DNA of 64,000 nt from Nocardia asteroides (lineage in GTDB: Bacteria > Actinomycetota > Actinomycetes > Mycobacteriales > Mycobacteriaceae), in contig NZ_LR134352.1 of NCBI RefSeq assembly GCF_900637185.1, positions 806,001 to 870,000 on the forward strand. Direction: 5' to 3'. Positions 55,724-64,000 of this stretch are shown here, one piece after another. A program made the position numbers and the translations under genes. Each line of letters opens with the position of its first letter. The stretch's first letter is position 1. The notes below the pieces were generated by a model. That model was not told where the DNA came from and ran no database searches. It worked only from the letters and a program-made list of their open reading frames with translations.

Positions 55724-55762
55724 GTCGCGCAGTGTAGGGGCCCGCTCCGGCGGGCACCGGAT

Positions 55763-56524
55763 TCAGATGCGGCGCAGGCCGTTCAGAAAGGGGCACCCAG
55801 CCAGGATGCGCACCGCCTTGCTCAGCGCGGCGACGTCGTCGGCGGGCGCGCCGAAGGCCAGCCGCACGTCGTGGTCGCCCTCGGCGCTCTCGACCCGCAG
55901 GGTCAGGCCGTAGCGGTCGATGGCCAGCGGATGCACCAGGCCGCCGCGCAGGCGAGCGGGCAGATGCCGCGACAGCTGGGCCACGATGTCGGCGTGGTCC
56001 TCGGCCATGTGCTGCAGCCAGGCGCTTTCCATCTCGCAGAACGGGTCGAGGGCGGCGGCGCGCAGGTCGCTGTGGTCGACCGATTCGGCGCCGGAAGCGT
56101 CGGCCAGCACCGCCGAGTTCACCATCACGCGCATCAGGGTGACTCCGTGGCCCACGTCCAGCAGCCCCGGATGCGGGAACTCCTTGGCGATTTCGATCGC
56201 GAGCGCGCGCTGGGCCTGCACCGGCACCTGGCGCACCCAGCCGCGCAGCCACACCAGGGCCCGGACCGGCTCGCGCAGCGGCAGCGGGGCGTGGTCGGTG
56301 AGCTCGAGCACCGCCGAGGTCTCGTTCGCCGTGGCGGCCAGCGCCGCCGCGATCGAGTCGGCGGGTACCGCGATCACCGCGTCGCCGCAGCGGCGCAGGT
56401 GATGCAGCGTGGTCGGTACCGGATCGATGCCGGGCAGCGCGAGCATCGCCGTCTCCGCGTGGGCGCACGCGCTGCGAACCCGCTCCGCGGTCGTCGGCGC
56501 GAGGATCGTGGTTGGGCTCGACAT
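55763..56524 (-). CDS. DUF2470 domain-containing, haem-oxygenase-related protein
   Basis: 253 residues. The C-terminal DUF2470 domain (about 160-250) contains WLQHMAEDHADIVAQLSRHL and VHPLAIDRYGLTLRVES. DUF2470 occurs in proteins related to haem use. An IdeR-type iron box lies 23-41 bp upstream, as for Rv3839 in M. tuberculosis, so expression should respond to iron. Confidence 0.85.
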   Translation of the reverse strand: MSSPTTILAPTTAERVRSACAHAETAMLALPGIDPVPTTLHHLRRCGDAVIAVPADSIAAALAATANETSAVLELTDHAPLPLREPVRALVWLRGWVRQVPVQAQRALAIEIAKEFPHPGLLDVGHGVTLMRVMVNSAVLADASGAESVDHSDLRAAALDPFCEMESAWLQHMAEDHADIVAQLSRHLPARLRGGLVHPLAIDRYGLTLRVESAEGDHDVRLAFGAPADDVAALSKAVRILAGCPFLNGLRRI

Positions 56525-56546
56525 GACAACCTCCGCGAACTGATGA

Positions 56547-56565
56547 TTAGGTAAACCTAAGCTAA
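56547..56565. promoter_or_regulatory. IdeR/DtxR iron box
   Basis: TTAGGTAAACCTAAGCTAA matches the 19-bp IdeR/DtxR consensus (TTAGGTTAGGCTAACCTAA) at most positions and includes a palindrome TTAGGT-AA-ACCTAA. It lies between the DUF2470 gene (start 56524) and the divergent gene at 56636. Confidence 0.8.
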
Positions 56566-56635
56566 GTTACGACGCCGGTTCGCGCAAGAGGACGCCCCGG
56601 TGAATCGGCGAATCCGGCGGATCTACGGTGGTCTG

Positions 56636-57064
56636 ATGACGCACGACGACCACGGCGACGACCACCCGCCCACCGCCGAACCGGTGCTGGTGAGCCTGTC
56701 GGCCCCCGCCCGCCGCAGCCTGGTGGCCGGGCTGGTGCGCGCCCCCGGCGCCACCGCCGGCGCGGAAGTCGTCGACGTCGACATTCCCGACGCCGAGCTC
56801 GCCGCGCACCTGGTCCGCCTCGCCCACGCCGACCACGGCTTCGTCGCCCGCACCGCGCACGGCCCGCGTGCCGTCGCCGTCGTCGCGGCTACCGTCGCCG
56901 CCCTGTGCGGCGAGGACATCCCGACCGCCCTCACCGCTCCCGACCTCGATTTCCTGCGCGCGCTCAAGCCACCTGCGATCGAGGCGACCAGAACTGTGCT
57001 GCTGGCGGTCGAAACCGACGATGAGCAGGCCGTCACCGCCGCTCTCCGAGTGCTCGATTCATGA
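56636..57064 (+). CDS. Hypothetical protein with His/Asp-rich N-terminus
   Basis: 142 residues from the ATG at 56636 (MTHDDHGDDHPP); an in-frame GTG at 56600 is possible. The acidic/His N-terminal tag could bind metal, which is interesting next to an iron box. The body is Ala/Val-rich and helical (AVAVVAATVAALCGEDIPTA). No family was recognised. pheA follows after 41 bp. Confidence 0.65.
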   Translation: MTHDDHGDDHPPTAEPVLVSLSAPARRSLVAGLVRAPGATAGAEVVDVDIPDAELAAHLVRLAHADHGFVARTAHGPRAVAVVAATVAALCGEDIPTALTAPDLDFLRALKPPAIEATRTVLLAVETDDEQAVTAALRVLDS

Positions 57065-57105
57065 GCTGGGCCGACTTCGGACAACGTTCCAGCTAATCTT
57101 TCTGT

Positions 57106-58020
57106 GTGCCGCGTATTGCGTATTTCGGACCGTCCGGAACGTTCACCGAGATGGCTCTGGCGAAGTTCGAGACCTCGGGAGTCTTCGACGCCCCGGTCGA
57201 ACGTGTCGCCGCGCCGAGCCAGGGCGCGGCACTGGACCTGATCCGCTCCGGCGACGTCGACGGCGCCGTGGTGCCGATCGAGAGTTCCGTCGAAGGATCC
57301 ATCCCCGCGACCCTGGACTCCCTCGCCATCGGCCCCCGCTTGCAGATCATGGCCGAGACCGAGCTCGAGGTGACTTTCACGATCGTCGCGCGGCCCGGCA
57401 CCGCCCTCGACCAGGTGCGCACGCTGGCCGCCTACCCGGTGGCCGCTGCCCAGGTCCGGCAGTGGGTCGCGCGCACGATGCCGCAGGCGCAGCCGTTCAC
57501 CTCGGCGTCCAACGCCGCGGCCGCCGAGGACGTGGCCGCGGGCACCGCCGACGCCGCGGTGTCGACCGCGCTGGCCGGCGAGCGGCTCGGGCTGGTGGCG
57601 CTGGCCTCCGGCGTGGCCGACCACGAGCAGGCGATCACCCGGTTCGTCCTGGTCACCAAGCCCGGCGTCGCGCCCGCCGCCACCGGCGCCGACCGCACCT
57701 CCGTGGTGCTCGAACTGCCGAACGAGCCGGGCTCGCTGATGCGCGCGTTCGCCGAATTCGCCACGCGCGGTGTGGATCTGACCCGCATCGAGTCCAGGCC
57801 CACCCGGACCGCGATGGGCACCTACCGCTTCTACCTGGACTGCGTCGGCCACCTCGACGATCCGGCGGTCGCGGAGACACTGAAGGCATTGCACCGCACG
57901 GCGCGGGTCCGCTACCTCGGATCCTGGCCCGCGTCCGCGGCAGTCGGCACGCCGCCCCCGTCGGACGAGCCTGCCGCAGAATGGTTGACGCAGTTGCGAA
58001 AGGGGGTCGCCGACCTATGA
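57106..58020 (+). CDS. pheA: Prephenate dehydratase
   Basis: 304 residues from GTG. A prephenate dehydratase domain (RIAYFGPSGTFTEMA, VVPIESSVEGSIP, ITRFVLV with the TRF motif) is followed by an ACT domain (VVLELPNEPGSLMRAFAEFA, then IESRPTR) that binds Phe for feedback control. It converts prephenate to phenylpyruvate in Phe synthesis. It overlaps the next gene by 4 bp, as in Rv3838c-Rv3837c. Confidence 0.96.
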   Translation: MPRIAYFGPSGTFTEMALAKFETSGVFDAPVERVAAPSQGAALDLIRSGDVDGAVVPIESSVEGSIPATLDSLAIGPRLQIMAETELEVTFTIVARPGTALDQVRTLAAYPVAAAQVRQWVARTMPQAQPFTSASNAAAAEDVAAGTADAAVSTALAGERLGLVALASGVADHEQAITRFVLVTKPGVAPAATGADRTSVVLELPNEPGSLMRAFAEFATRGVDLTRIESRPTRTAMGTYRFYLDCVGHLDDPAVAETLKALHRTARVRYLGSWPASAAVGTPPPSDEPAAEWLTQLRKGVADL

Positions 58021-58685
58021 GAACACCCGCCAAGCTGGTCCTGGTCCGCCACGGGGAGACCGAGGGCAACATCGCCAAGATCCTCGACACCCAGGTTCCC
58101 GGCCTGCCGCTGACCGAACGTGGTGTGGCACAGGCGAAGGCGTTCGGCGCCGCGCTCGTACGCGCCCCGCAGGTCCTCGTCTCGTCGGAAGCCTTGCGCG
58201 CCAGGCAGACCGCGAGCTACATCGAAGCCGCCACCGGCACCCAGGCACACGTCCTCGACGGCCTGTACGAAGTCCAGGTCGGCGAACTGCACGGCCGCTC
58301 GGACCGGGAAGCACACGAGTTCTTCCAGAAGATCTACCGGGGTTGGCATCACGGCGAGCTCGACACCAGGGCGCCCGGCGGCGAGTCCGGCCATGAGGTG
58401 CTCGAACGGATCGTGCCGGTGCTCGACGGACTGCGCGAGGAATTCCTCACCGGCGACGCCGACGGCGACGTGGTGGTCGTCAACCACGGCGCCGCCATGC
58501 GCCTGGTCGCGATGACACTGGCCGGGGTGGCGCCGCCGTTCACGACGAACAACCACCTCGACAACACCGAGACGATCGAACTGGTGCCCACCGAGAACGG
58601 CGGCTGGGAGTGCCTGCGCTGGGGCAGGTTCCTGCCGCCGTTCACGGTCAAGGCCGCGCCGTCGGCCGACGATCCGATGGGGTGA
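58017..58685 (+). CDS. Histidine phosphatase/phosphoglycerate mutase-like
   Basis: 222 residues from the ATG overlapping the pheA stop (ATGA). Catalytic LVRHGETEGN with His at the N-terminus, SSEALRARQTA as the phosphate loop, and VVVNHGAAMRL with the second His. It matches Rv3837c. The real substrate is unknown. Its stop abuts the EspG stop on the other strand with no gap. Confidence 0.92.
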   Translation: MRTPAKLVLVRHGETEGNIAKILDTQVPGLPLTERGVAQAKAFGAALVRAPQVLVSSEALRARQTASYIEAATGTQAHVLDGLYEVQVGELHGRSDREAHEFFQKIYRGWHHGELDTRAPGGESGHEVLERIVPVLDGLREEFLTGDADGDVVVVNHGAAMRLVAMTLAGVAPPFTTNNHLDNTETIELVPTENGGWECLRWGRFLPPFTVKAAPSADDPMG

Positions 58686-59522
58686 CTACCCCAGGTTCTC
58701 GGCCTTCGCGGCCGGGAACTCGGTGCGGATCGGCAGCGACTCGATGAGGTCGGCCACCGCCGTGCGCAGGCGCGCGTTGGTGCCGGTGGCGATGGACGAC
58801 CACTTCACCCCGTCGTCGGCGACGCTGGCCGTGATGATGAAACGGCCTGCGCGCGTGTTGAACACGGCGATGTGGTTGTCCTGGATCTCGCGGGTGCCGT
58901 CACCGTAGGCGACGCCGACGATCTCGGCGTAGGAGTGGATCTCCACCAGTGCCGAGGCCAGCGCCTGGGCGTCGGTGGCGGGCTTGCCGATCTTGCTCAG
59001 CCGCTCCACGGTGGTGGCGACGTCGCCCGTGTCGCCGAAGATCGGCGCGAGCGCCTCGGTGGGCGCGTTCATGCCGTACAGCTCGAGCGCCTCGGACTGA
59101 CCGAGCGCGTGCAGTACCGCGCCGGGCAGATCGAGCCCGGCGTCGTCGATGACGAACGACTCCGGCCCGCGCAGGGCGACGACCGCGCGGTCGTCGCCCT
59201 GCGCCAGACAGAATCGGTTCACGTGGCCCTGGACCACCCACCGCAGCGCGATGATCCATTGCGGCCGGTAGAGCACCCGCAGGCGCTCGGCCAGCTCCGG
59301 CTGCACCACGTCACCGAACAGCAGTTCGCGTTCGGTGAGCGCGGCCTCGGCCACCTTCATGGCGGCGTCGTGCGCTGTGACGTTGTCATAGCGGCCCATG
59401 GCGTCGAGCACCACGGGCATCTCGTCGAACTGCAGCTTCTCCAGGAGGAACTGCATGTCGTCGAGCGAGAGCACGACGGCCTCGAGCAGCGACCCCCCGC
59501 CGCCCCCGCCGAGAATCGTCAC
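58686..59522 (-). CDS. EspG-family ESX secretion-associated chaperone
   Basis: 278 residues from a GTG overlapping the PPE stop (GTGA). LSLDDMQFLLEKLQFDEMPV at the start and the alternating beta/alpha core are typical of EspG. EspG binds PPE proteins in PE-PPE dimers and delivers them to a type VII (ESX) machine. No ESX core genes are in the window, so the cognate system must lie elsewhere. Confidence 0.85.
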   Translation of the reverse strand: MTILGGGGGGSLLEAVVLSLDDMQFLLEKLQFDEMPVVLDAMGRYDNVTAHDAAMKVAEAALTERELLFGDVVQPELAERLRVLYRPQWIIALRWVVQGHVNRFCLAQGDDRAVVALRGPESFVIDDAGLDLPGAVLHALGQSEALELYGMNAPTEALAPIFGDTGDVATTVERLSKIGKPATDAQALASALVEIHSYAEIVGVAYGDGTREIQDNHIAVFNTRAGRFIITASVADDGVKWSSIATGTNARLRTAVADLIESLPIRTEFPAAKAENLG

Positions 59523-60643
59523 TTGGCCGTGCCGGCGAGGTCGGAGCCGATCACGCCGTCGGCGGTGAAGCGGCCGTCGGTGAAGGCCTCGTCGGAGCGG
59601 CCGTAGTCGTTGGCCTTGTGCTCGTCGTCTTCTTCGTCGTTGGCGCGGCTGCCGAGCAGCGGGTTGCCCGCGGTGTTCGCGTTGCGGACCGGGGCGTTGT
59701 CGACGCGCGAGACGACCGACACCGGTGCGGCGGCGGCCGCGTTGGCGGCGGGCGCGCCCCAACCCTCGGGCAGCTTGAGCTGACCGGCGTTGAGGGTGAC
59801 GTTGCCGAGGCCGGCCGACATGGTGGCCATGCCACCGGCGGCGGCACCGGCCGCGCCGAGGCTCGCCATCGCGGGCGCGGCGGCGGTGGTCGCGGGCACG
59901 GTCGCCGCGGTGGCGGCCGAGATCGCGGAGGCGCCGATGTTGCCCACCGTGCTGACACCGCTGGTCAGGACGCCACCGGCGACGTTCGCCGCCTGGGTGG
60001 CGGCGCTGACGACACCCGGGTTGGTGACGAAGGCCTGCGCGGCGGCGGCCGCGGTGGCCAGCGGGTCGCTGCCGAAATCGCCCTGCTGCGCGGTGCCCGC
60101 GCCGCTGGCGATCGTCGGCGGCATCGAGAACTCGCCGGGCGTGGTGACGGTGGCCGTGGTGGCGGCCTCGTAGGTCTCCATCACCAGCGCGGCGCGGATG
60201 TCCATGGCGTGCCGGGCGACCTCGGCCGCCTCGAACGCGCCGGACACGACGCCGGGCGGGTTGGCCGAGGCGGCGACCGCGGTGTTGGTGGCGGCGATCT
60301 CGGGCAGGCTCGGCATCGCGATGGAGGCCACGGTGTAGGCGGTGGCGTTGGCGGTGGCCTTGGCGCTCATGGCCGCGGCCATGATGCCCTGCTGACCCGC
60401 CCAGGCGCCGAACGGCGCCAGCTTGGCGAGCACGGCCATACCGTTGACGCCCTGGAGGCCGACGCCGACCTCGGCGATCACGCGCGTGACGGTGAACGCG
60501 GCGTCACCCCACGCGGCGGCCAGCGTGCCCCACGACGTGGCGGCGGCGGAGATCGGGACGGCGTGCGCGCCCGTGTTCAGTGTGGTCGAGTTGACTTCGG
60601 CCATGCGCGGCAGCCAGAAGACCCCGGTGATCCCTGCGGTCAT
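59519..60643 (-). CDS. PPE domain-containing protein
   Basis: 374 residues with GGGGAG upstream. The N-terminal PPE-like domain begins TAGITGVFWLPRMAEVNSTT, with SWGTLAAAWGDAA as the WxG-type turn. The middle is Ala/Thr/Gly-rich, and the C-terminus is Asp/Glu-rich (NDEEDDEHKANDYGRSDEAF). It is probably secreted as a heterodimer with the PE protein through an ESX system. Confidence 0.82.
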   Translation of the reverse strand: MTAGITGVFWLPRMAEVNSTTLNTGAHAVPISAAATSWGTLAAAWGDAAFTVTRVIAEVGVGLQGVNGMAVLAKLAPFGAWAGQQGIMAAAMSAKATANATAYTVASIAMPSLPEIAATNTAVAASANPPGVVSGAFEAAEVARHAMDIRAALVMETYEAATTATVTTPGEFSMPPTIASGAGTAQQGDFGSDPLATAAAAAQAFVTNPGVVSAATQAANVAGGVLTSGVSTVGNIGASAISAATAATVPATTAAAPAMASLGAAGAAAGGMATMSAGLGNVTLNAGQLKLPEGWGAPAANAAAAAPVSVVSRVDNAPVRNANTAGNPLLGSRANDEEDDEHKANDYGRSDEAFTDGRFTADGVIGSDLAGTAK

Positions 60644-60689
60644 GCTTGTTTCTCCCCTGAATGAATGATCGTCGACGGATCGGGTACGA

Positions 60690-61001
60690 CTACACCTGGA
60701 TGGCGGTGATGGCCGCCCCCTGAGCCACGTCTTCGACGATGTTGGTCGCCAGCTGCGTGCGCAGTGTGGCCGCCGCGTGGTGCAGCTCGAGGATGCCCTG
60801 GGCGACCGAGCTGTCGTGCGTGGACGCGGCCTTGTTGAAATGGCCTGCGGCGAGCAGCGACACCTCTTCGGCTCCCGAGGGGAGCACGTGGGTTGTCGGC
60901 CCGGCCAGACCGGCGGCGACGGCGAGCCGCTCGGCGAGCAGGTCCAGCTCCGCGGCTGCGGCGAGGACGATTTCAGGCGTGATGAGAACGTGTCCGACCA
61001 T
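60690..61001 (-). CDS. PE domain-containing protein
   Basis: 103 residues with GGAG 8 nt upstream. The helical PE-like domain starts GHVLITPEIVLAAAAELDLL and forms a helical hairpin, with FNKAASTHDSSVAQGILELH near the end. It has only the PE domain, with no extension. First gene of the PE-PPE-espG operon. Confidence 0.82.
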   Translation of the reverse strand: MVGHVLITPEIVLAAAAELDLLAERLAVAAGLAGPTTHVLPSGAEEVSLLAAGHFNKAASTHDSSVAQGILELHHAAATLRTQLATNIVEDVAQGAAITAIQV

Positions 61002-61110
61002 GACCCGACTCCTTCTGGTGGCGACTATCGGGAACCACGAGAATTCCCCCTACGAGTGATAGGACGCGAGAGCGGGTCGTTCGGTTCCATCGATTCCCCA
61101 CCCAGTTTCG

Positions 61111-61467
61111 CTAGCCCCATCCCAGCTCATGCAACCGGTCGTCGTCAATCCCGAAATAGTGTGCTATTTCATGGATCACGGTGATCGCTACTTCCTCGAC
61201 CACCTCGTCGTCCGTGTCGCAGATATCGAGAATAGCCTCTCGATAGATGGTTACGGTATCGGGCAGCGAACCCGCGTAGTAGCTGTCGCGCTCGGTCAGC
61301 GCGATCCCGTGATAGAGCCCGAGCAGCGAGGGCTCCTCGTCGTTTCGGGCCTCTACCAGCACGACCACGTTGTCGATGGCTTCGGTCAGCTCCGGTGGGA
61401 TCAGGTCGAGCGCGTCGCCGACCAGCTCCTCGAACCGCTCCTCGGACATCCGCGCGGGCACGGTCAC
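61111..61467 (-). CDS. Metallopeptidase (minimal zincin, DUF1025-type)
   Basis: 118 residues. The zinc motif HEIAHYFGIDDDRLHELG occupies the C-terminus (His99, Glu100, His103). The family is small, cytosolic and of unknown substrate (Rv3836). It overlaps the upstream septum-formation gene as GTGA. Confidence 0.9.
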   Translation of the reverse strand: MTVPARMSEERFEELVGDALDLIPPELTEAIDNVVVLVEARNDEEPSLLGLYHGIALTERDSYYAGSLPDTVTIYREAILDICDTDDEVVEEVAITVIHEIAHYFGIDDDRLHELGWG

Positions 61468-62534
61468 CGCGGTTGCGGCTGCGGGGGCAGCGGAGCCGCG
61501 CCGGGCAGCGGTGCCGGGGTGGACCGGCCGGTGTTCGGCGGCGGCACCGGGGCCTGGCCGTCGATCAGGATGTCACCGCGCGCCGAGCCGACGATCGCGG
61601 CGAAACCCTCACGGTCGGCGCCCTTTCCGAGCCAGCAATCCAATTTCTTGCTGCCGGCGAGCCAACTGGTCGGTTCCAGATAGTCGAAGAACAGCGTCAG
61701 CGTCTTGTTCCGAATGGCGTCGGGGCTGCCCAGATAGTCGGAGGAGAGCCGGTTGCATTCGGACTCCACGTACTTGTCCTGGTCGGCCTCCGAGGGCGGT
61801 CCGCCGGTGAAGTTGGCGGCCAGGTCCACGGTGCCGACGATCTCCACCGCGTGCGGCTGGGCGCAGTCGACCGGATCGGTGGGCAGGTTCTGGTTGATGC
61901 CGAGGCAGGTGCCGACGGCGTGCACCTTGGACTGGTCCACCTTGGTGACGCTGCCGGTCGCGGCCGGGCTGGTCGCGGTCGCCGCCACCTGGAGGCCGCA
62001 GCGCAGCGTCCGGTCGCCGTGCTGCCAGCCCGCCGGGCTCGGCGACATCACGTTCACCATGTACCGGCCGCGCGGATCGAAGCGGCCGCCCAGGTACTGC
62101 TGCACGGCCGGGACGCAGTGCTCGTCCCTGAGCTCGGTCATCCGCAGCGAATCGGGATGCCTGGTGCCGCCGCTGAACTCGCGACCCGGGTAGGCCGACA
62201 GGTCGATCACCCCGGCGACCTCGAACAGGTGCTTGTCCTCGCAGCTCACCTTCACCAGGTCGCTACGGTCGGACCTGGTCCAGCTCAGGCAGTCGCCGAC
62301 GCCCGCGCTGCTGAACTCCTTGTCGCGGACCACGGGCTCGGAACCGGGCTGATGCGCCTCCAGTCCCTTCTCGTTCTCGAAGCCGGTGATCGTCATGGTC
62401 ACCGTGGCCGCGATCACCGCGCCCAGGGCGCCGATCAGCAGCCCCCACCGCAGTTTCTTCGCCGACAGGTGCAGCGGGCCGCCGCCGTCGCCCGGCGCGG
62501 ATCCCTTGGCTGGTTCGCTCTGCTGTTCAGACAT
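61464..62534 (-). CDS. Septum formation family membrane protein
   Basis: 356 residues. One helix near the N-terminus (LLIGALGAVIAATVTMTITG) is followed by an extracytoplasmic part with repeated Cys-containing modules (GVGDCLSWT, VSCEDKHLFEVAG; GTCLGIN, VDCAQPHAVEIVG), the septum-formation domain pattern, and a Pro-rich tail. It corresponds to Rv3835. Confidence 0.88.
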   Translation of the reverse strand: MSEQQSEPAKGSAPGDGGGPLHLSAKKLRWGLLIGALGAVIAATVTMTITGFENEKGLEAHQPGSEPVVRDKEFSSAGVGDCLSWTRSDRSDLVKVSCEDKHLFEVAGVIDLSAYPGREFSGGTRHPDSLRMTELRDEHCVPAVQQYLGGRFDPRGRYMVNVMSPSPAGWQHGDRTLRCGLQVAATATSPAATGSVTKVDQSKVHAVGTCLGINQNLPTDPVDCAQPHAVEIVGTVDLAANFTGGPPSEADQDKYVESECNRLSSDYLGSPDAIRNKTLTLFFDYLEPTSWLAGSKKLDCWLGKGADREGFAAIVGSARGDILIDGQAPVPPPNTGRSTPAPLPGAAPLPPQPQPR

Positions 62535-62621
62535 CGCGGTCCATCATGGCAGCGTGGTCGCGGCTGTGCCACGAACTCCGCCCCGGAACGCCCATGACGG
62601 GCGGCCCGGGGCCGGGTCGGG

Positions 62622-64000
62622 TCAGCCGCGCAGGGCGGAGGCGAAGATGCCGGGCAGCCGGGTCGGCTTGCCGTCGCCGTAGAAATCGGTGAGCTTGCGG
62701 CCGGTGGCGGTGCCGGTCTTGTTGGAGACGAACCACGGCGGCTTCGGGCTCAGCGTGAACTCACCCTTCAGCAGCGCGCGCGGAGCGGGCCGGAACGGGC
62801 CGCGGACCACGGTGCGCTCCACGTCGTCGAGCAGGAAGGCGTTGTGGACGACGCCGATGCCGCTCTGGATGTCGTCGAGGGTGTGGCCGGGGAAGGCGCC
62901 CCAGCTGGCCCGCGGGGTCAGGAAGGCCAGGCCGGTCCAGGCGTTGAGCGCGACGGTGCCGTAGCGCAGGTTCTCGATCGCGGTGTCCAGCGCGCCACCG
63001 AGCTCCTTGATGGTCGCGGGGTCGGCGATGATGTTGGCGCCGAGCGTGCCCATCAGCTCGTCGTTGGCGAAATCGACGGCGCCGCTGAGGAAGCTCGCGC
63101 CGGTGCCCGGCAGCTCGACGACGCCGAGCACGGGGGAGAAGTACTCCGTGCGCAGCAGCGGGGTGTCGGCGGTGGGCAGGTGCTCGACCAGGACCCGGCC
63201 GTTGGCGCGCTCGGATCCGGGGTAGGCCGCCACCGCGCCCGCGACCCGGCCGTCGCTGCCGGGGTAGTAGGCGGTGCGGGCGGGCGCGTTGTCGATCGCG
63301 GCGCGCAGCTCGGTGAGGAACTGCTCCTTGAGCGGCCAGTCCGCGCTGAGCACCACGGTCTGCGCGGCCACGCAGTTGTAGCCGCCGTTGTGCAGGCGCT
63401 GGGTGGCCACGTGCTCGGCCTGGAACTTCAGGTCGGCCGCCGACCAGTCACCCGGGATCACGATGCACGGTGCGACGCCGCCCAGTTCGCTGGTGATCGG
63501 CTTGGCCAGCTTGGGTTCGCCGGTCTGCTTGCGCTCGGCGCCCTCCGCGCCGGAACCCCAGACGATGGCGTCGTGGGTGGGCGCGCCGCCGGTCATGTGC
63601 ACGTGCGCGACCAGATCGTGGTTCACCAGGTAGCCGCCCTCGGCGGCGCCGCCGGTGAGGATGCGCACCACGCCGAGCTCGATGAACGGCGCGAAGATCG
63701 CCTGGAACACCGGCAGCAGCGGGTCGGTGATGGGGTTGAGCTTGAGCGCGACGACCCGGTTGTTGGCGTAGAGCTCGTAGAGGGTGTCCAGCGGCGCGAT
63801 CGACATGATGTTGCCCGCGCCGAGCACCGCGCCGACGCCGCCGGTCGCGGCGGGTTCGAGCTGGGCCAGCCCGGCCTTGCGACGCGCGGTCGCCGCGTCG
63901 ACGCCCGGACGTAGCCAGACGTCGGCGCTGAAGCCGCTGAGCAGCAGCTTGTCGTAGACACCGTGCGGCAGCGCGGGCACCGACACCCGCCCACCCGGCG
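62622..64000 (-). CDS. Aldehyde dehydrogenase-family protein, 5' end beyond window
   Basis: At least 459 residues; the frame is open to the window edge (PGGR precedes SVPALPHG), so the start is outside. The active-site Cys is in GGYNCVAAQ, and the glutamate region is TSELGGVAPCIV. The architecture (ALGTNPITD replaced by ALKLNPITDPLLPVF, then LTGGAAEGGYLV) is that of a divergent, longer aldehyde dehydrogenase group. The substrate is unknown. Confidence 0.85.
   Translation of the reverse strand, partial: PGGRVSVPALPHGVYDKLLLSGFSADVWLRPGVDAATARRKAGLAQLEPAATGGVGAVLGAGNIMSIAPLDTLYELYANNRVVALKLNPITDPLLPVFQAIFAPFIELGVVRILTGGAAEGGYLVNHDLVAHVHMTGGAPTHDAIVWGSGAEGAERKQTGEPKLAKPITSELGGVAPCIVIPGDWSAADLKFQAEHVATQRLHNGGYNCVAAQTVVLSADWPLKEQFLTELRAAIDNAPARTAYYPGSDGRVAGAVAAYPGSERANGRVLVEHLPTADTPLLRTEYFSPVLGVVELPGTGASFLSGAVDFANDELMGTLGANIIADPATIKELGGALDTAIENLRYGTVALNAWTGLAFLTPRASWGAFPGHTLDDIQSGIGVVHNAFLLDDVERTVVRGPFRPAPRALLKGEFTLSPKPPWFVSNKTGTATGRKLTDFYGDGKPTRLPGIFASALRG

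Noticed and set aside
58120..58515. 131-codon ORF inside the phosphoglycerate mutase gene, same strand
   Set aside because: Out-of-frame with a gene whose catalytic motifs are clear; no independent ribosome-binding site.

Overview
The window is high-GC actinobacterial DNA of the mycolic-acid group (Mycobacteriales), most likely Nocardia or a close relative. The evidence is an FhaA N-terminus beside tRNA-Leu, a fused LysX, a PE/PPE/EspG cassette, an LCP cell-wall ligase, and gene blocks in the same order as Mycobacterium tuberculosis: the Rv3689-Rv3695-like MoxR/DUF58/SpoIIM/RDD block, and the Rv3835-Rv3846-like block with septum-formation protein, zincin, phosphoglycerate mutase, pheA, DUF2470, LCP, bfrB, glpQ1, DUF5926 and sodA. 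The Nocardia assignment is inference from gene content. No insertion sequence, prophage or CRISPR array was seen.

Layout. 1-2.2 kb: truncated fhaA, tRNA-Leu(CAG) with a terminator, and a TetR/hydrolase pair with a perfect 18-bp operator. 2.2-5 kb: a methyltransferase, a secreted beta-propeller-like protein, and a 0.7-kb gene-free stretch. 5-11.1 kb: the SpoIIM, RDD, DUF58, MoxR, DUF4129 and membrane-protein block. 11.2-15 kb: a 93-bp palindromic repeat, an adenylate cyclase and a DUF4407-like membrane protein. 15-22.1 kb: a long structured leader followed by gltB-gltD (glutamate synthase). 22.3-23.6 kb: a Sel1 protein and a HicAB toxin-antitoxin pair with an inverted-repeat operator. 23.9-26.1 kb: a four-gene roadblock/LC7-type operon. 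26.3-29 kb: a cutinase-like enzyme and small membrane proteins. 29.1-34 kb: lysX, an S4 protein, a second copy of the palindromic repeat, rraA and an SRPBCC protein. 34-37.5 kb: a copper block (CopD, CopC, YcnI, a His-containing membrane protein, DUF6474). 37.5-45.9 kb: a RecB-like nuclease, htpG, a GNAT, a methyltransferase, two SDRs, a TetR, and a GDT1-family Mn exporter behind a yybP-ykoY Mn riboswitch. 46-51.9 kb: sodA, a rhodanese, a DUF4328 protein, a GDPD and DUF5926, with a DnaA-box cluster. 52-57 kb: an unlisted 31-codon ORF in a structured transcript, two ferritins (one with a broken ferroxidase centre), LCP, CPBP, and DUF2470 under an iron box. 57-64 kb: pheA-phosphoglycerate mutase, EspG/PPE/PE, a zincin/septum-formation pair and a truncated aldehyde dehydrogenase.

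Several parts fit together as metal and redox physiology: Mn export under a Mn riboswitch, SodA, ferritins, an IdeR-type box on the DUF2470 gene, and copper handling. Others concern the envelope (LysX, LCP, PE/PPE, septum formation) and nitrogen assimilation (GltBD). The items most worth following up are the RBS-sequestering gltB leader, the 93-bp dispersed palindrome whose two copies differ by compensatory changes, the 31-aa peptide whose ribosome-binding site can be masked by a 9-bp stem, the ferritin paralogue lacking ferroxidase ligands, and the GTPase-less roadblock operon.
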